Positions 54,915 through 63,190 are shown, counted from the first letter of the stretch. The stretch: DNA of 64,000 nt from Nesterenkonia muleiensis (GCF_003600155.1 NZ_QWLD01000035.1:1-64000); one strand, 5' to 3'. The notes: a model not told the origin generated them from the letters alone. Program-made: numbers and translations.

Positions 54915-56066
54915 ATGCTCAGCCCACACCCCGTTGTCGCTCGAGTAGAACTGCTGCTGACCTCCATGCCGTTCTCTGCGGAACGCCGTCTCACGTCTGA
55001 TGAGAGCATTGATGAGTACAACGCGTCATCGCAGAGTTTCACCCACATGGAATCGTTAATGGTGAAGGTCCATGATTCTCAGGGCCGAGTCGGATGGGGT
55101 GAGGCCTTCGGCCACAGGAGCAATCCGGCCTCATGGGCTGCATTAGAAAGTACGGTGGGGCCCTTTGCCCTCGGCCGTAATACTGATCCCACGGCTTTTC
55201 GCCGTGAAGCCGAATACGCCTTCCATGCCTTCGGCCGTACCGGCCCAGTGCATTTTGCCCTCTCAGCTATGGACACCGCTCTGTGGGATCTTGCCGCTCA
55301 GGCACAAGGAAAACCATTGCGCCGGCTGATCGCCGAGGAACTGGAGACGGGGGCCGCTGACCGGATCAGCTGTTACGCATCACTGGTGCACTACGGCGAG
55401 GAACCTCAGGAAGTGGCTCATCACATCTGTCGCGCCCAGCAATCCGGCTTTGGATCGTTCAAGCTCCATGAGTCAACTCCGGAAGCTGTGGGCGCTGCGC
55501 GCCTACAGGCCGGGCCAGATGCCGCCCTCATGACTGACGTGAACTGCCACTGGGACGAGGCCGGCGCTGCACAGGCGCTCGAAGAATTCCTACCCTATGA
55601 TCTGCACTGGCTGGAGGAGCCTGTCTTCCCGCCCGATGACAGCTCTGCTCTGGTACGCCTCAATGTCTCATCCGGACGGATCGCCGCCGGGGAGAATGCA
55701 TCTGGCACGCTAGGCATGATCCACCAGATCGAATCCGGCGCAGTAAGCTTCGCTCAGCCCAGTGTCGGCAAAATCGGCGGAATTTCGGCGATGCTCGAAG
55801 TCATCCGGACAGCCCGGGCCCTCGACGTGCCCGTAGTGCCCCATTGCTTCTACTACGGACCGGCGCTGAACGCCTCCGCGGAGATCGTGGCGGCTCTAGG
55901 TCCGGAGGTGCAGTTGGAGGCCCCGTTCCTGACATGGCCTCAACGTCTGCACCAGCTACACGGCCCAGCCCCGGTCATCAAACTCAGTGATGGTCCCGGG
56001 CTGAACTTCGTAACCGACGAGATGGTGCTTGCCGAACACCTTGTCCGCAGCGCAACCATCGGCTGA
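54915..56066 (+). CDS. Enolase-superfamily (mandelate racemase / MLE-like) enzyme
   Basis: Encodes 383 residues. The capping domain and barrel are clear: metal ligands Asp208 and Asn210 (TDVNCHW), Glu234/235 (WLEEPV) and Glu260 (AGENAS). The second-strand motif reads Lys183-Leu-His185 rather than the usual KxK, the sixth strand has Lys286 (VGKIGG) with Ser283 where mandelate-racemase types have the dyad aspartate, and His310 (VVPHCFYYG) is on the seventh strand. The mixture leaves the reaction (dehydration or epimerisation) open. A rhamnose-type operator upstream hints at a deoxy-sugar acid such as rhamnonate, but rhamnonate dehydratase itself looks different. Confidence 0.8.
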   Translation: MLSPHPVVARVELLLTSMPFSAERRLTSDESIDEYNASSQSFTHMESLMVKVHDSQGRVGWGEAFGHRSNPASWAALESTVGPFALGRNTDPTAFRREAEYAFHAFGRTGPVHFALSAMDTALWDLAAQAQGKPLRRLIAEELETGAADRISCYASLVHYGEEPQEVAHHICRAQQSGFGSFKLHESTPEAVGAARLQAGPDAALMTDVNCHWDEAGAAQALEEFLPYDLHWLEEPVFPPDDSSALVRLNVSSGRIAAGENASGTLGMIHQIESGAVSFAQPSVGKIGGISAMLEVIRTARALDVPVVPHCFYYGPALNASAEIVAALGPEVQLEAPFLTWPQRLHQLHGPAPVIKLSDGPGLNFVTDEMVLAEHLVRSATIG

Positions 56067-56290
56067 TCGTTCGGCCCCACGCCTACCCTGACGGCTTCAC
56101 GCTCTGCCACAACCTCTACCGCGCCGCGCCGAAATCGACAATAAGCACCGGCGCGGAACGCATACTGCCAGTTTGAGCACGGCCATTTCTTGTTCTGCGA
56201 GATTCTGGCTCTTACCGACGACCAATTATCTCGCCTGCCGAACATCGCGACTCGTCTCACCCCATAGTGACATCTCGTAGCGGGTCGTCA

Positions 56291-56833
56291 TCAACCGTGG
56301 TCCGCAACGAACTCGGTGAAGGCTTCGATATAGGCCATCGCGCGTGTAGTGGTCTGCTCGTCCGCTGTGCCGTCGTCGCTGAAGGTCTCGCCGGTGACAT
56401 GGACCGCCAACAGCGGGGTTCCCATCAGCTTCACCCCTAGCGGCGGCAGGAACTGGCGCAGCTGCGACTGGCCATTGATGCTGCCGTAGCGCCCGGGCGA
56501 GGCACCCGCAATACCGAGCTTGAGCCCAGCCAGCTGGCCCTCCTTCGGCGGACGGGTGAGGACATCGATGGCGTTCTTCACGGGCGCCGGGAAGGACTGG
56601 TTGTGCTCGGGGGAAACCAGCAGCAGCCCGTCAACGGCTGCCACCTGATCCTTGAACTCGCGCAGCACCTGCGGAAAGTCGTCGTCCATATGCCGGTCAT
56701 AGAGCGGTAGGACCGTGATGTCTATCTCCACCAGCTCAGCGTGCTCCGGTGCCTGGTCCACGATCACCTGCGCGAGCTTCCGGTTGATGGAGTCCTGCGC
56801 GAAGCTTCCCACAATGTATCCGATTTTCACCAT
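56291..56833 (-). CDS. NAD(P)H-dependent FMN reductase / NADPH quinone reductase-like protein
   Basis: The ATG at 56833 gives 180 residues of the flavodoxin-like fold. GSFAQDSINRKLA (about 8-20) is the FMN phosphate loop and SPEHNQSFPAPVKNAIDVLTR (in parts, about 77-97) the isoalloxazine segment conserved in this family. It reduces flavin or quinones and is often linked to oxidative stress or azo-dye reduction. It is divergent from the acetyltransferase gene, with a 52-base gap. Confidence 0.85.
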   Translation of the reverse strand: MVKIGYIVGSFAQDSINRKLAQVIVDQAPEHAELVEIDITVLPLYDRHMDDDFPQVLREFKDQVAAVDGLLLVSPEHNQSFPAPVKNAIDVLTRPPKEGQLAGLKLGIAGASPGRYGSINGQSQLRQFLPPLGVKLMGTPLLAVHVTGETFSDDGTADEQTTTRAMAYIEAFTEFVADHG

Positions 56834-56885
56834 GGTCCTACCGTACCGGGCCATGGGCCCGTCTGAAGCTGAGTACCCTGGTTTC

Positions 56886-57602
56886 ATGACGGGACTCGAC
56901 GCCCACACCGAGCAGATCATCATGCTGGCCTGGTCACGCATCCTTGGTCTGGGCGACACCGCGCTCGATACCGCCTCACCTGATGAGCGGATCGAGGCAG
57001 GGCACAGCGACGTCAGGGCGGTCAGTCTGGTCCAGCTCTTCGGGCGCACCGCCCTGTACGGCCCGCCGGAGCTTTTGACCGCAGCACGGCGGATTCCGGA
57101 CGAAGAGCTTGCTCTGGAATCCCGGCTGCTGGAGATCGCCCGGGCCCACTATCCCGGGGCCCGAATACTGGGCGAGGCACACCTGCTGTACTGCGAGGAG
57201 CCCCCGGAGATCGAAGGCTCAGACCGGATCTCAGTCTCCTTCGAGGCAGAGCATGTCCGCCAGCTGATCAGCCGCGCCCCGGCCGACGACGTCGCCCGCT
57301 CCGGACTCGGAGACGCCGAATGGACCGCCGCGGTGGTGCGTGACAGTACCGGGGAGGTGCTGGCCGCCGCCGGACGCGAGGCATGGCAGGAGATCCTCGG
57401 GCACATCGGAATACTCACCCACCCGGATCACCGCGGCCTGGGCCTGGGCCGGTTCGCCGCCGCGGTGGCCACCGAGGAGGCGTTCGTGAACGGGCTGATT
57501 CCGCAGTGGCGGGCTGCCGGTGAGTCCCCGGGATCGCTGCGGATGGCCGTCAGCCTCGGATTCGCCCAGGCCGGTCACCAGACCACCGTGACCTTAGACT
57601 GA
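56886..57602 (+). CDS. GNAT-family N-acetyltransferase
   Basis: The ATG at 56886 gives 238 residues. The acetyl-CoA pyrophosphate loop is in HPDHRGLGLGRFAAA (about 180-195), followed by the C-terminal RMAVSLGFAQAG typical of GNAT proteins. The N-terminal part (1-100) is not obviously GNAT-like and may bind the substrate. The acceptor is unknown. It converges with the pirin gene, 7 bases away. Confidence 0.78.
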   Translation: MTGLDAHTEQIIMLAWSRILGLGDTALDTASPDERIEAGHSDVRAVSLVQLFGRTALYGPPELLTAARRIPDEELALESRLLEIARAHYPGARILGEAHLLYCEEPPEIEGSDRISVSFEAEHVRQLISRAPADDVARSGLGDAEWTAAVVRDSTGEVLAAAGREAWQEILGHIGILTHPDHRGLGLGRFAAAVATEEAFVNGLIPQWRAAGESPGSLRMAVSLGFAQAGHQTTVTLD

Positions 57603-57609
57603 ACACGCC

Positions 57610-58839
57610 TCAACCCCTCGGCTTCATCCGGGTGTTCGGCAGCGCCGGGGCAGGCAGTGGGGCGGGCTGGCCGGGAGGGAAGTCGCCGAACTGCGGGAAA
57701 TTCCGGCCGTCGTGGTACTGAGCATCGGCGAGCGCATCGCGCAGTTCCCCGCCGATGGGCTCCCCCAGGGCACCGGTCTCCACCTCGACCTCCTCCTGGG
57801 TGCCATCGGGCTGGGAGGCCCGCTCGGTGCGGGGACGGGACGACGACGCCGTATCCGCCAGTAGCTGCCGCAGCGGCGAGTCCCCTTGGGGTGCCTCAAA
57901 CCCCATCTCCGCCTGGTAGGCCATTCGGTAGGCGGCGATCTCCTCATGGGAGCGGCCGACGAAGTTCCACCACATCACGATCTGCTCATCCAGCGGCTGC
58001 CCGCCGATCAGCAGGGCGAGCACCGGGTCCTCGTGGGCCTGCAGCCGTAGCTGGTCGGCGCCGGTTTCGACCACTGCAAGGTGATCGGCCGGGATCTCAC
58101 AGCCGTTGAGCGCCACCGCTCCGGAGATGCGCAGCAGCCCGTGCTCGTGACCGGCGGGCACCTCGATGTCCAGCTGCTGGCCGGGCTCCAGGCGGATCTC
58201 GGCCCCGGTGAGCGGGATGTGGGTCTTCACCGGGGAACGGTATCCCAGCAGATCCCCGAGGAAGACCTTGGCCTCCCAACCCTCCCCGCGGACCGGCTCG
58301 GGCCGGTGGGTGTCCAGGCTGGGCTCGGTGAAACGGTGCTCATCGGGGAAGGCGTACCAGAGCTGGGCGCCGTGGAGGGTCTTGGTGTCAGCGGTGGAGT
58401 GCTCGGAGTGGCTGATCCCGCGCCCGGCGTTCATCAGGGCGACCTCGCCGGGACGGACGGTGGCCCAGTTCCCGGCGGAGTCGATGTGGTCGATCCGCCC
58501 GGAGAACAGCCAGGAGCAGGTGGCCAGCCCGGTGTGCGGATGGCGCGGCACGCGCATCGGCGTGGCCTCGGTGAGATCGTCGGGTCCGTAGAAGTCCAGG
58601 AAGCACCAGGCCCCGACCAGGGACCGGGCTCGCTGCGGCAGGGTCCGGCGCACGTGCATCGCCCGCGGTCCGCCCAGCGGCACCTCACGGGGCTCCAGCA
58701 GCTGGACCCCGCTGGAGGTGCTGACGAGGCCGGGACTGAGCTCGCCGCTTCTGGGCTGAGAGGGTCCTGGGGCGTCGTCGGGCGTGTAGGGCCCATTGAT
58801 GCACACCTGTTCTTGGGGCTGGGTTTCGGTGTTGCTCAT
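57610..58839 (-). CDS. Pirin-family protein
   Basis: Encodes 409 residues, longer than typical pirins (about 290) because of a Pro/Ser-rich N-terminal extension and a polar C-terminal tail. The bicupin metal site is visible: PRHPHTGLAT with its two histidines, the SHSEHS histidine pair, and HGAQLWYAFP. Pirins bind iron in one cupin domain and some degrade quercetin. The quinone- or flavonoid-related role would fit the neighbouring flavin reductase loosely. Confidence 0.88.
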   Translation of the reverse strand: MSNTETQPQEQVCINGPYTPDDAPGPSQPRSGELSPGLVSTSSGVQLLEPREVPLGGPRAMHVRRTLPQRARSLVGAWCFLDFYGPDDLTEATPMRVPRHPHTGLATCSWLFSGRIDHIDSAGNWATVRPGEVALMNAGRGISHSEHSTADTKTLHGAQLWYAFPDEHRFTEPSLDTHRPEPVRGEGWEAKVFLGDLLGYRSPVKTHIPLTGAEIRLEPGQQLDIEVPAGHEHGLLRISGAVALNGCEIPADHLAVVETGADQLRLQAHEDPVLALLIGGQPLDEQIVMWWNFVGRSHEEIAAYRMAYQAEMGFEAPQGDSPLRQLLADTASSSRPRTERASQPDGTQEEVEVETGALGEPIGGELRDALADAQYHDGRNFPQFGDFPPGQPAPLPAPALPNTRMKPRG

Positions 58840-59018
58840 CTGGGGTCTCCTGCCGGCGTCCTTGCGAGCTTGTGCGACCCCAGTCTTTCAAAGGTGAAAG
58901 AACACGCCAAGGCTCAGCGATTTCTGTTGACGCGGACTCTGCGGGGGTCAGCCGTGCGGGCACCGGTCAGTGCCTGGGGGCCTGGCGTCGTCTGAGCCTG
59001 ACGCTAGGCTTCTTCCCC

Positions 59019-60188
59019 ATAAGTGAGTACCAGTACTACGAGTTCCTCGCCATCGACCAGCCTCTGGACCAGGACCAGCTCTCCGACATCCGCACATTGT
59101 CCACCCGGGCGAGCATCACCGCCAACAGTTTCGTCAACGAGTACCACTGGGGCGACTTTCGCGGCGACGTCACCAGCCTGATGAGCCAGTTCTACGACGC
59201 GCACCTTTACTGGGCCAACTGGGGCACCCGGCGGGTCATGTTCCGCATCCCCCGCTCGGCATTGGACACCGAACTCATCGAGACGTTCTGTGTTGAGGAC
59301 CACGTGGAGGTCCAGGTCGCAGGAGAATGGTTGATCCTCGATATCACCAGTGAACAGGATGACGGGTACGACTATGACCCGGACAACTGGTTCACCCTCT
59401 CGTCCGTTGTTGGGATCCGGGAGGAGCTTCTCGCCGGTGACCTTCGCGGACTGTACCTGGCCTGGCTGGCTGCCCTCAGTCAGCGGGAGAGCGACGACGC
59501 CGGTGGCCCCGATGCGCTGGAACCCCCGCTGCCTCCGGGGCTGAATGAGTTGAGCCCGGCCCAACAGGTGCTGGCAGAGTTTCTTCAGCTGGACGAGGAC
59601 CTGTTCGGCGCTGCCCGTGAGGCAAGCCCGCCCCTGCACCGGGATGCTCAGGACTCTGCTGCCCGCACATGGGTGCAGCAGCTCCTCCCACAGGAGAAGG
59701 ACCGGATCATTCTGTCTCTGCTGGAGAAGCCCGCGGCGGCTCGCACGGAGCTGCTGGGCCGAATCCGGCAGCATTCCTCCTCCGAGACACCAGGTTCTGC
59801 GCGCCGGAGAGCCCGCCAGCTGCTGGACCTTGCCGAAGAGCGCAGAGTTCAACGTCAGGAGGCTCAAGCACAGCGGCGGGCCGAGCAGAGGGCCAAGCGT
59901 GAAGCAGCTGAGGCCACAGCACGCCAGGAGCGCTTGGCCCGGGTATCTGCCGATCAGCAGGCGGCCTGGTCAGAAGTAGATGCTGCTATCGGGCAGAAGA
60001 CCGCCGAAGGGTACACCCTCGCGGTCGAGGTCCTGAAGGATCTCAGAGAGATCGCCGAGCGGGAAGGGACCTTGCCGCAGTTTTCTGAACGCCTCAGCGC
60101 CATCAGGCAGGCGCACAGGCGCAAAGTGAGCCTTATGAGATGTCTGAACGAAGCCGAAGGGCTCGGACCAGATGTCAGACCTGCGTAG
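59019..60188 (+). CDS. Hypothetical protein of a SEYQYYEF-type actinobacterial family
   Basis: The frame is open from a GTG at 58872. In the family as I know it the protein starts directly before EYQYYEFLAIDQPL, which here is preceded by ATA AGT (59019-59024), so ATA may be the start codon. The alternative is the upstream GTG with about 49 extra residues lacking any pattern. From the ATA the product has 389 residues. The N-terminal half is conserved (SFVNEYHWGDFRGD; YWANWGTRRVMFRIP). The C-terminal half (about 260-340) is a long charged helix rich in Ala, Glu, Arg and Gln, probably a coiled coil. Function unknown. Confidence 0.7.
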   Translation: MSEYQYYEFLAIDQPLDQDQLSDIRTLSTRASITANSFVNEYHWGDFRGDVTSLMSQFYDAHLYWANWGTRRVMFRIPRSALDTELIETFCVEDHVEVQVAGEWLILDITSEQDDGYDYDPDNWFTLSSVVGIREELLAGDLRGLYLAWLAALSQRESDDAGGPDALEPPLPPGLNELSPAQQVLAEFLQLDEDLFGAAREASPPLHRDAQDSAARTWVQQLLPQEKDRIILSLLEKPAAARTELLGRIRQHSSSETPGSARRRARQLLDLAEERRVQRQEAQAQRRAEQRAKREAAEATARQERLARVSADQQAAWSEVDAAIGQKTAEGYTLAVEVLKDLREIAEREGTLPQFSERLSAIRQAHRRKVSLMRCLNEAEGLGPDVRPA

Positions 60189-60342
60189 ACTCAGCCGGAT
60201 GAGCGCTGATCACCTCATTCACAGCCCCCTCGGGGAACACGGCAGGGGCGCTGATTTTTACCCGGGGCCTCAGCATTCGCAGCAACGTCGCGGGGCTGCG
60301 CCTTCGAGCGGCCGGCATGATGGCGACCTGCTCTGCCGTCGG

Positions 60343-60498
60343 TCACCGCAGTAAGAGCCCCTTCTGCAGTGCTGACAGCAGCGCTTCTTCGCGCGCCTGC
60401 TCTGCCTCGCGGCGGGCGAGCTGGCGCAGCAGTGTCATTCCGGCAGTGTTCTTCTTCTGCTCAGTGCGGTGTGCCATGGGCCTGGCTTGGGGTGTCAT
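60343..60498 (-). CDS. Small charged 51-residue protein
   Basis: An ATG at 60498 with a good ribosome site (AGGAGAG) opens a 51-residue frame, stop at 60343. The product is basic at the start (HRTEQKK) and continues as a predicted amphipathic helix (LLRQLARREAEQAREEALL). Its promoter region (60545-60594) carries regularly spaced repeats. It may be a DNA-binding or antitoxin-like protein, but no family is recognised. Confidence 0.45.
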   Translation of the reverse strand: MTPQARPMAHRTEQKKNTAGMTLLRQLARREAEQAREEALLSALQKGLLLR

Positions 60499-60544
60499 TG
60501 TCCAGTCTCTCCTCTGCGGAAACGATCATCAATTACAAAGTTTT

Positions 60545-60594
60545 CTCTGCAACACTAACACTGCATAGTTAGCTCTGCAAATATTTCTCTGTAA
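60545..60594. repeat. Four iteron-like repeats with exact 14-base spacing
   Basis: CTCTGCAA (60545), CACTGCAT (60559), CTCTGCAA (60573) and CTCTGTAA (60587) start exactly 14 bases apart. Between the first and third lies the inverted repeat CTAAC-N8-GTTAG (60555-60572). The stretch is strikingly AT-rich relative to the window. It sits between the divergent 51-residue ORF and the toxin-antitoxin remnant, and looks like a multi-site operator or a plasmid-type iteron array. Confidence 0.6.
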
Positions 60595-60607
60595 TCAGCC
60601 TGGGTGG

Positions 60608-60826
60608 ATGGAGGAGCATCGCGATCCCTAGGCGGCGGTGTTCAACCCGGACTACGCCTCGGCGTCAGAAGCGTCGGTTCGCACGATCGGCTGGTCAGAC
60701 CGGGCCGAGTGAATCATCACTGTCATCACCGTTGGCGACGAAGACGGGCATCTCTGGGACGCGGCAGCGTTTCGGCCTCACTTGATCGGCGAACGTCACT
60801 ATTTGAGTGCACAGGAGGAGCAATGA
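60608..60826 (+). pseudogene. Broken toxin gene of a toxin-antitoxin pair
   Basis: Reading from 60608 in the frame ending with the TGA at 60824-60826 gives MEEHRDP, a stop, AAVFNPDYASASEASVRTI, GWSDRAE, a stop, IITVITVGDEDGHLWDAAA and so on. This resembles small actinobacterial toxins with the pattern of an AVFNPDYAS segment, a GWS segment and an IITVITV strand. The second stop (TGA before IITVITV) is what a single C-to-T change of CGA would make. The N-terminus is missing. The reading overlaps the antitoxin ATG as ATGA, as in intact pairs. The family assignment is from memory. Confidence 0.55.
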
Positions 60827-61137
60827 GCGACATTAACAAGATGCTCACCACCGCATCCGACGATGCCGAACAGAACCGGCGCCAGGAACCCCCTGAAGGC
60901 ATCCGCCCCCAGCGCCGCGCGGGCACAGGAAACCCCGCGGTGCTGTCCGCACGGCGGAGAGCGGAGCAGTACCTGCAGCTCGCGGAACTCGCCGCGCAGG
61001 CGGGGAAGCCGACCTCGGCCGCAACCCGTGACATCATCCTCCCCGGTCGTGGCGACAGTGAGGATGATCGTCTCGGCGCCAAGCTGGAAGAGGTGCTGCG
61101 CCGCACACTCTCGCCCCAGGTGCTGGCCGGAGCTTGA
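60823..61137 (+). CDS. Antitoxin-like protein left after toxin decay
   Basis: The ATG at 60823 has a strong ribosome site (AGGAGGAG) and gives 104 residues. A charged N-terminus (MSDINKMLTTA) is followed by a segment (about 40-62: VLSARRRAEQYLQLAELAA, then GKPTSAATRDIIL) that looks like a worn ribbon-helix-helix, with Ala-Arg-Arg where VRL would be expected in the beta strand. The C-terminus is helical. The ATGA overlap with the broken toxin frame supports an antitoxin origin. It appears to be retained after its partner was lost. Confidence 0.55.
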   Translation: MSDINKMLTTASDDAEQNRRQEPPEGIRPQRRAGTGNPAVLSARRRAEQYLQLAELAAQAGKPTSAATRDIILPGRGDSEDDRLGAKLEEVLRRTLSPQVLAGA

Positions 61138-61189
61138 TCCGCCCGCGCACAGACGAAGGCAAGCAGGCGCGATTCGCATGCCAAAACAA

Positions 61190-61248
61190 GCGACGCGTTG
61201 TGTGCACTGAGCGGCTCTCAGCCACCATCAGTGCAGACAACGCGTCGC
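61190..61248. repeat. Near-perfect 21-base inverted repeat
   Basis: GCGACGCGTTGTGTGCACTGA (61190-61210) pairs with the sequence at 61228-61248 at 20 of 21 positions, with a 17-base loop that has its own GGCT/AGCC stem. It lies between the convergent antitoxin and ohr genes. No T-tract follows, so it may be a strong bidirectional terminator, or part of a mobile element: an 8-base direct repeat CGATTCGC is found at 61170-61177 and 61249-61256. Confidence 0.7.
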
Positions 61249-61266
61249 CGATTCGCGGAACGGGGA

Positions 61267-61698
61267 TCAGTCGTCTACGACATTGACCTCCACCTCGATG
61301 TTGCCGCGGGTGGCCTTGGAGTAGGGGCAGAAGTCATGCGCCCTCTTGGCCAGGTCCTCAGCGGCCTCCTGGTCCAGGTTGGGCAGGACCACCTCGATAG
61401 TGGCGGTGAGGGCGACGCCGCCGTCAGTGTCGTCACCGCCGATGCCGACCTTCACGCCCACTGCTGAGTCCGTCACATCGGCGTCTGCTTCACCGGCGAC
61501 CCTGCGCAGAGCGCCGTGGAAGCAGGCTGCCCAGCCGGCGGCGAAGAGCTGCTCGGGGTTGTTGCCGTCCCCTGAGCCGCCCATCGCCTCAGGGGCGGCA
61601 AGCTTGAGGTCCAGCGCGCCGTCTGCGGTCTTGACCTGGCCATTGCGGCCGTCGCCGGTGGCCAGCGCTTCCGCGGTGTACTTCACATCTACTGCCAT
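61267..61698 (-). CDS. ohr: Organic hydroperoxide resistance protein (Ohr)
   Basis: Encodes 143 residues, the usual length. The two redox cysteines are Cys59 (AACFHGAL) and Cys124 (DFCPYSKATRGNI), with the conserved NPEQLFAAGWA stretch before the first. Ohr reduces organic hydroperoxides using dihydrolipoyl thiols in the cytoplasm. No OhrR regulator is adjacent. It is convergent with the antitoxin-like gene. Confidence 0.94.
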   Translation of the reverse strand: MAVDVKYTAEALATGDGRNGQVKTADGALDLKLAAPEAMGGSGDGNNPEQLFAAGWAACFHGALRRVAGEADADVTDSAVGVKVGIGGDDTDGGVALTATIEVVLPNLDQEAAEDLAKRAHDFCPYSKATRGNIEVEVNVVDD

Positions 61699-61849
61699 GG
61701 TGGGGCTCCTCCTGAAGTGGTCGTGTGACGAGCCGCTGCGGCGTCGTCGTTGCTTGCTGTACTAGACCACCACAGTCTTAGAGCGCTGGCTAGGGGGTTC
61801 GGTTCGGCTGTGCGCTGAGCGGGGCCTCGCAGTGGCAGAATTGGAGCCT

Positions 61850-63190
61850 ATGCGTGACCTCTCTGCCCGATGGCTGACGCCCGGGGATCCTCAATCCACC
61901 TCCGCGGCGTTGACCTCCCAGTTCCGGCAGATCTACGGCGCTGAGCCCTCGGGGCTGTTTTTCGCTCCGGGCCGGGCGAATCTCAACGGCGAGCACATCG
62001 ACTTCCACGGCGGGCGGTGCCTGCCCATGGCCCTGCCGCACGGGACCTATGTGGCCGCCGCGCCCAGGTTCGACGGCATGCTGCGGCTGCGCACCTTGGA
62101 CCCCGAGCTGGACACCGGGGTGGTGGAGATTCCCGATGCCGCGGCCCTTCCTGCACCGGTGACGGCACCTTCGTGGACCACCTATGTCTCCGGGGTGCTG
62201 TGGGCGCTTGTTCAGGCGGGCAACGAGTACCCTGAGCTTCACCTGGGGGAGGGTTTCGGGGCAGATCTGCTGATCTGCTCCACACTGCCGATCGGAGGCG
62301 GGCTGTCCTCTTCGGCGTCACTGGAGTGTGCGGCCGCCCTGGCCTTTGTGGGCATCGGATCCCCCTTGGGCGCTGAGCATGCCGGGGAGGGACTGACCCG
62401 CGCGCTGACTGATGAGCGCCGTGCGGTGTTGGCCAAGGTGTGCATCCGGGCCGAGGTCGAGGCTGTCGGCGCCGGCACTGGAGGGCTGGACCAGAACACC
62501 GCGCTGCGGGCTGAGGCCGGGAAGCTGGTCTCCTTGGACTGCCGCGATTTTTCACTCCAGCGCACGGACCTGACAGCATTGCTTGAGGACTACTGCTTCC
62601 TGGCCGTGGACACCGGCCAGCCCCATGAGCTGGTCGACGGCCAGTTCGCCGCCCGGCGGGCCGAGGCAGAGGCTGCGGCCGCCGTGCTGGGAGTCGAGCG
62701 GCTGCGCGATGCTCTGCCGGAGAGCCCCTCAGAGCACGACGTCGAGCTGGTGTTGGAGACTTTCGACCGTTCCGTGGCGCAGGGAGCCGAGATGGGCGGA
62801 CGGGATGCGGACGCCTGTCGCCGCCGCCTCAGGCATGCCCTGACCGAGATGCTGCGCAGCGGGCAGCTTCACCTGTTGTTCACAGCGTTGGCCAGCGGGA
62901 TCGCTGGGGTGGACCACACTGCCGAGGTGGTGGGGAGAATCATGAATGAGGGGCACGCCTCCATGCGGGACTACGCCGAGGTCAGCTTCACCCTGGCGGA
63001 CCAGGTGGTGGATACAGTGCTCTCTGCCGGGGCTCTGGGGGCGCGGCTGATCGGCGGCGGATTCGGCGGCTCAGTGCTGGTTCTGGCTCCGCGCCGCCAG
63101 GTGGAGAAGATCACGACGGCGGCCGCCCGCCTCTCTCCCCGCATCCGTTTTTTGGCGGCCATCCCGTCAGCGCCGGCGCGGGTGGTGTGA
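61850..63190 (+). CDS. Galactokinase-like GHMP kinase (second copy)
   Basis: I favour the ATG at 61850 with GGAG upstream (446 residues). A GTG at 61832 is possible. The family layout is intact: sugar-binding GRANLNGEHIDFHGG (about 41-55), ATP loop IGGGLSSSASLE, and GARLIGGGFGGSVLVL near the end. Compared with the canonical GRVNLIGEHTDYNDG of the copy at 32067, Ile, Thr, Tyr and Asn positions are changed, though the Glu-His-Asp sugar contacts remain. It stands alone, so its substrate may not be galactose. Confidence 0.85.
   Translation: MRDLSARWLTPGDPQSTSAALTSQFRQIYGAEPSGLFFAPGRANLNGEHIDFHGGRCLPMALPHGTYVAAAPRFDGMLRLRTLDPELDTGVVEIPDAAALPAPVTAPSWTTYVSGVLWALVQAGNEYPELHLGEGFGADLLICSTLPIGGGLSSSASLECAAALAFVGIGSPLGAEHAGEGLTRALTDERRAVLAKVCIRAEVEAVGAGTGGLDQNTALRAEAGKLVSLDCRDFSLQRTDLTALLEDYCFLAVDTGQPHELVDGQFAARRAEAEAAAAVLGVERLRDALPESPSEHDVELVLETFDRSVAQGAEMGGRDADACRRRLRHALTEMLRSGQLHLLFTALASGIAGVDHTAEVVGRIMNEGHASMRDYAEVSFTLADQVVDTVLSAGALGARLIGGGFGGSVLVLAPRRQVEKITTAAARLSPRIRFLAAIPSAPARVV

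Noticed and set aside
55940-56260. A 106-residue minus-strand frame after the 54915 gene
   Set aside because: It runs antisense into the end of the enolase gene, has no ribosome site, and the sequence shows no family-like pattern. The 56067-56290 gap otherwise holds nothing I can recognise.
60604-60822. An upstream extension of the antitoxin frame to 60604 giving 177 residues
   Set aside because: The extra residues are Arg/His-rich nonsense, while the ATG at 60823 has a strong ribosome site and overlaps the decayed toxin frame as in a normal pair.
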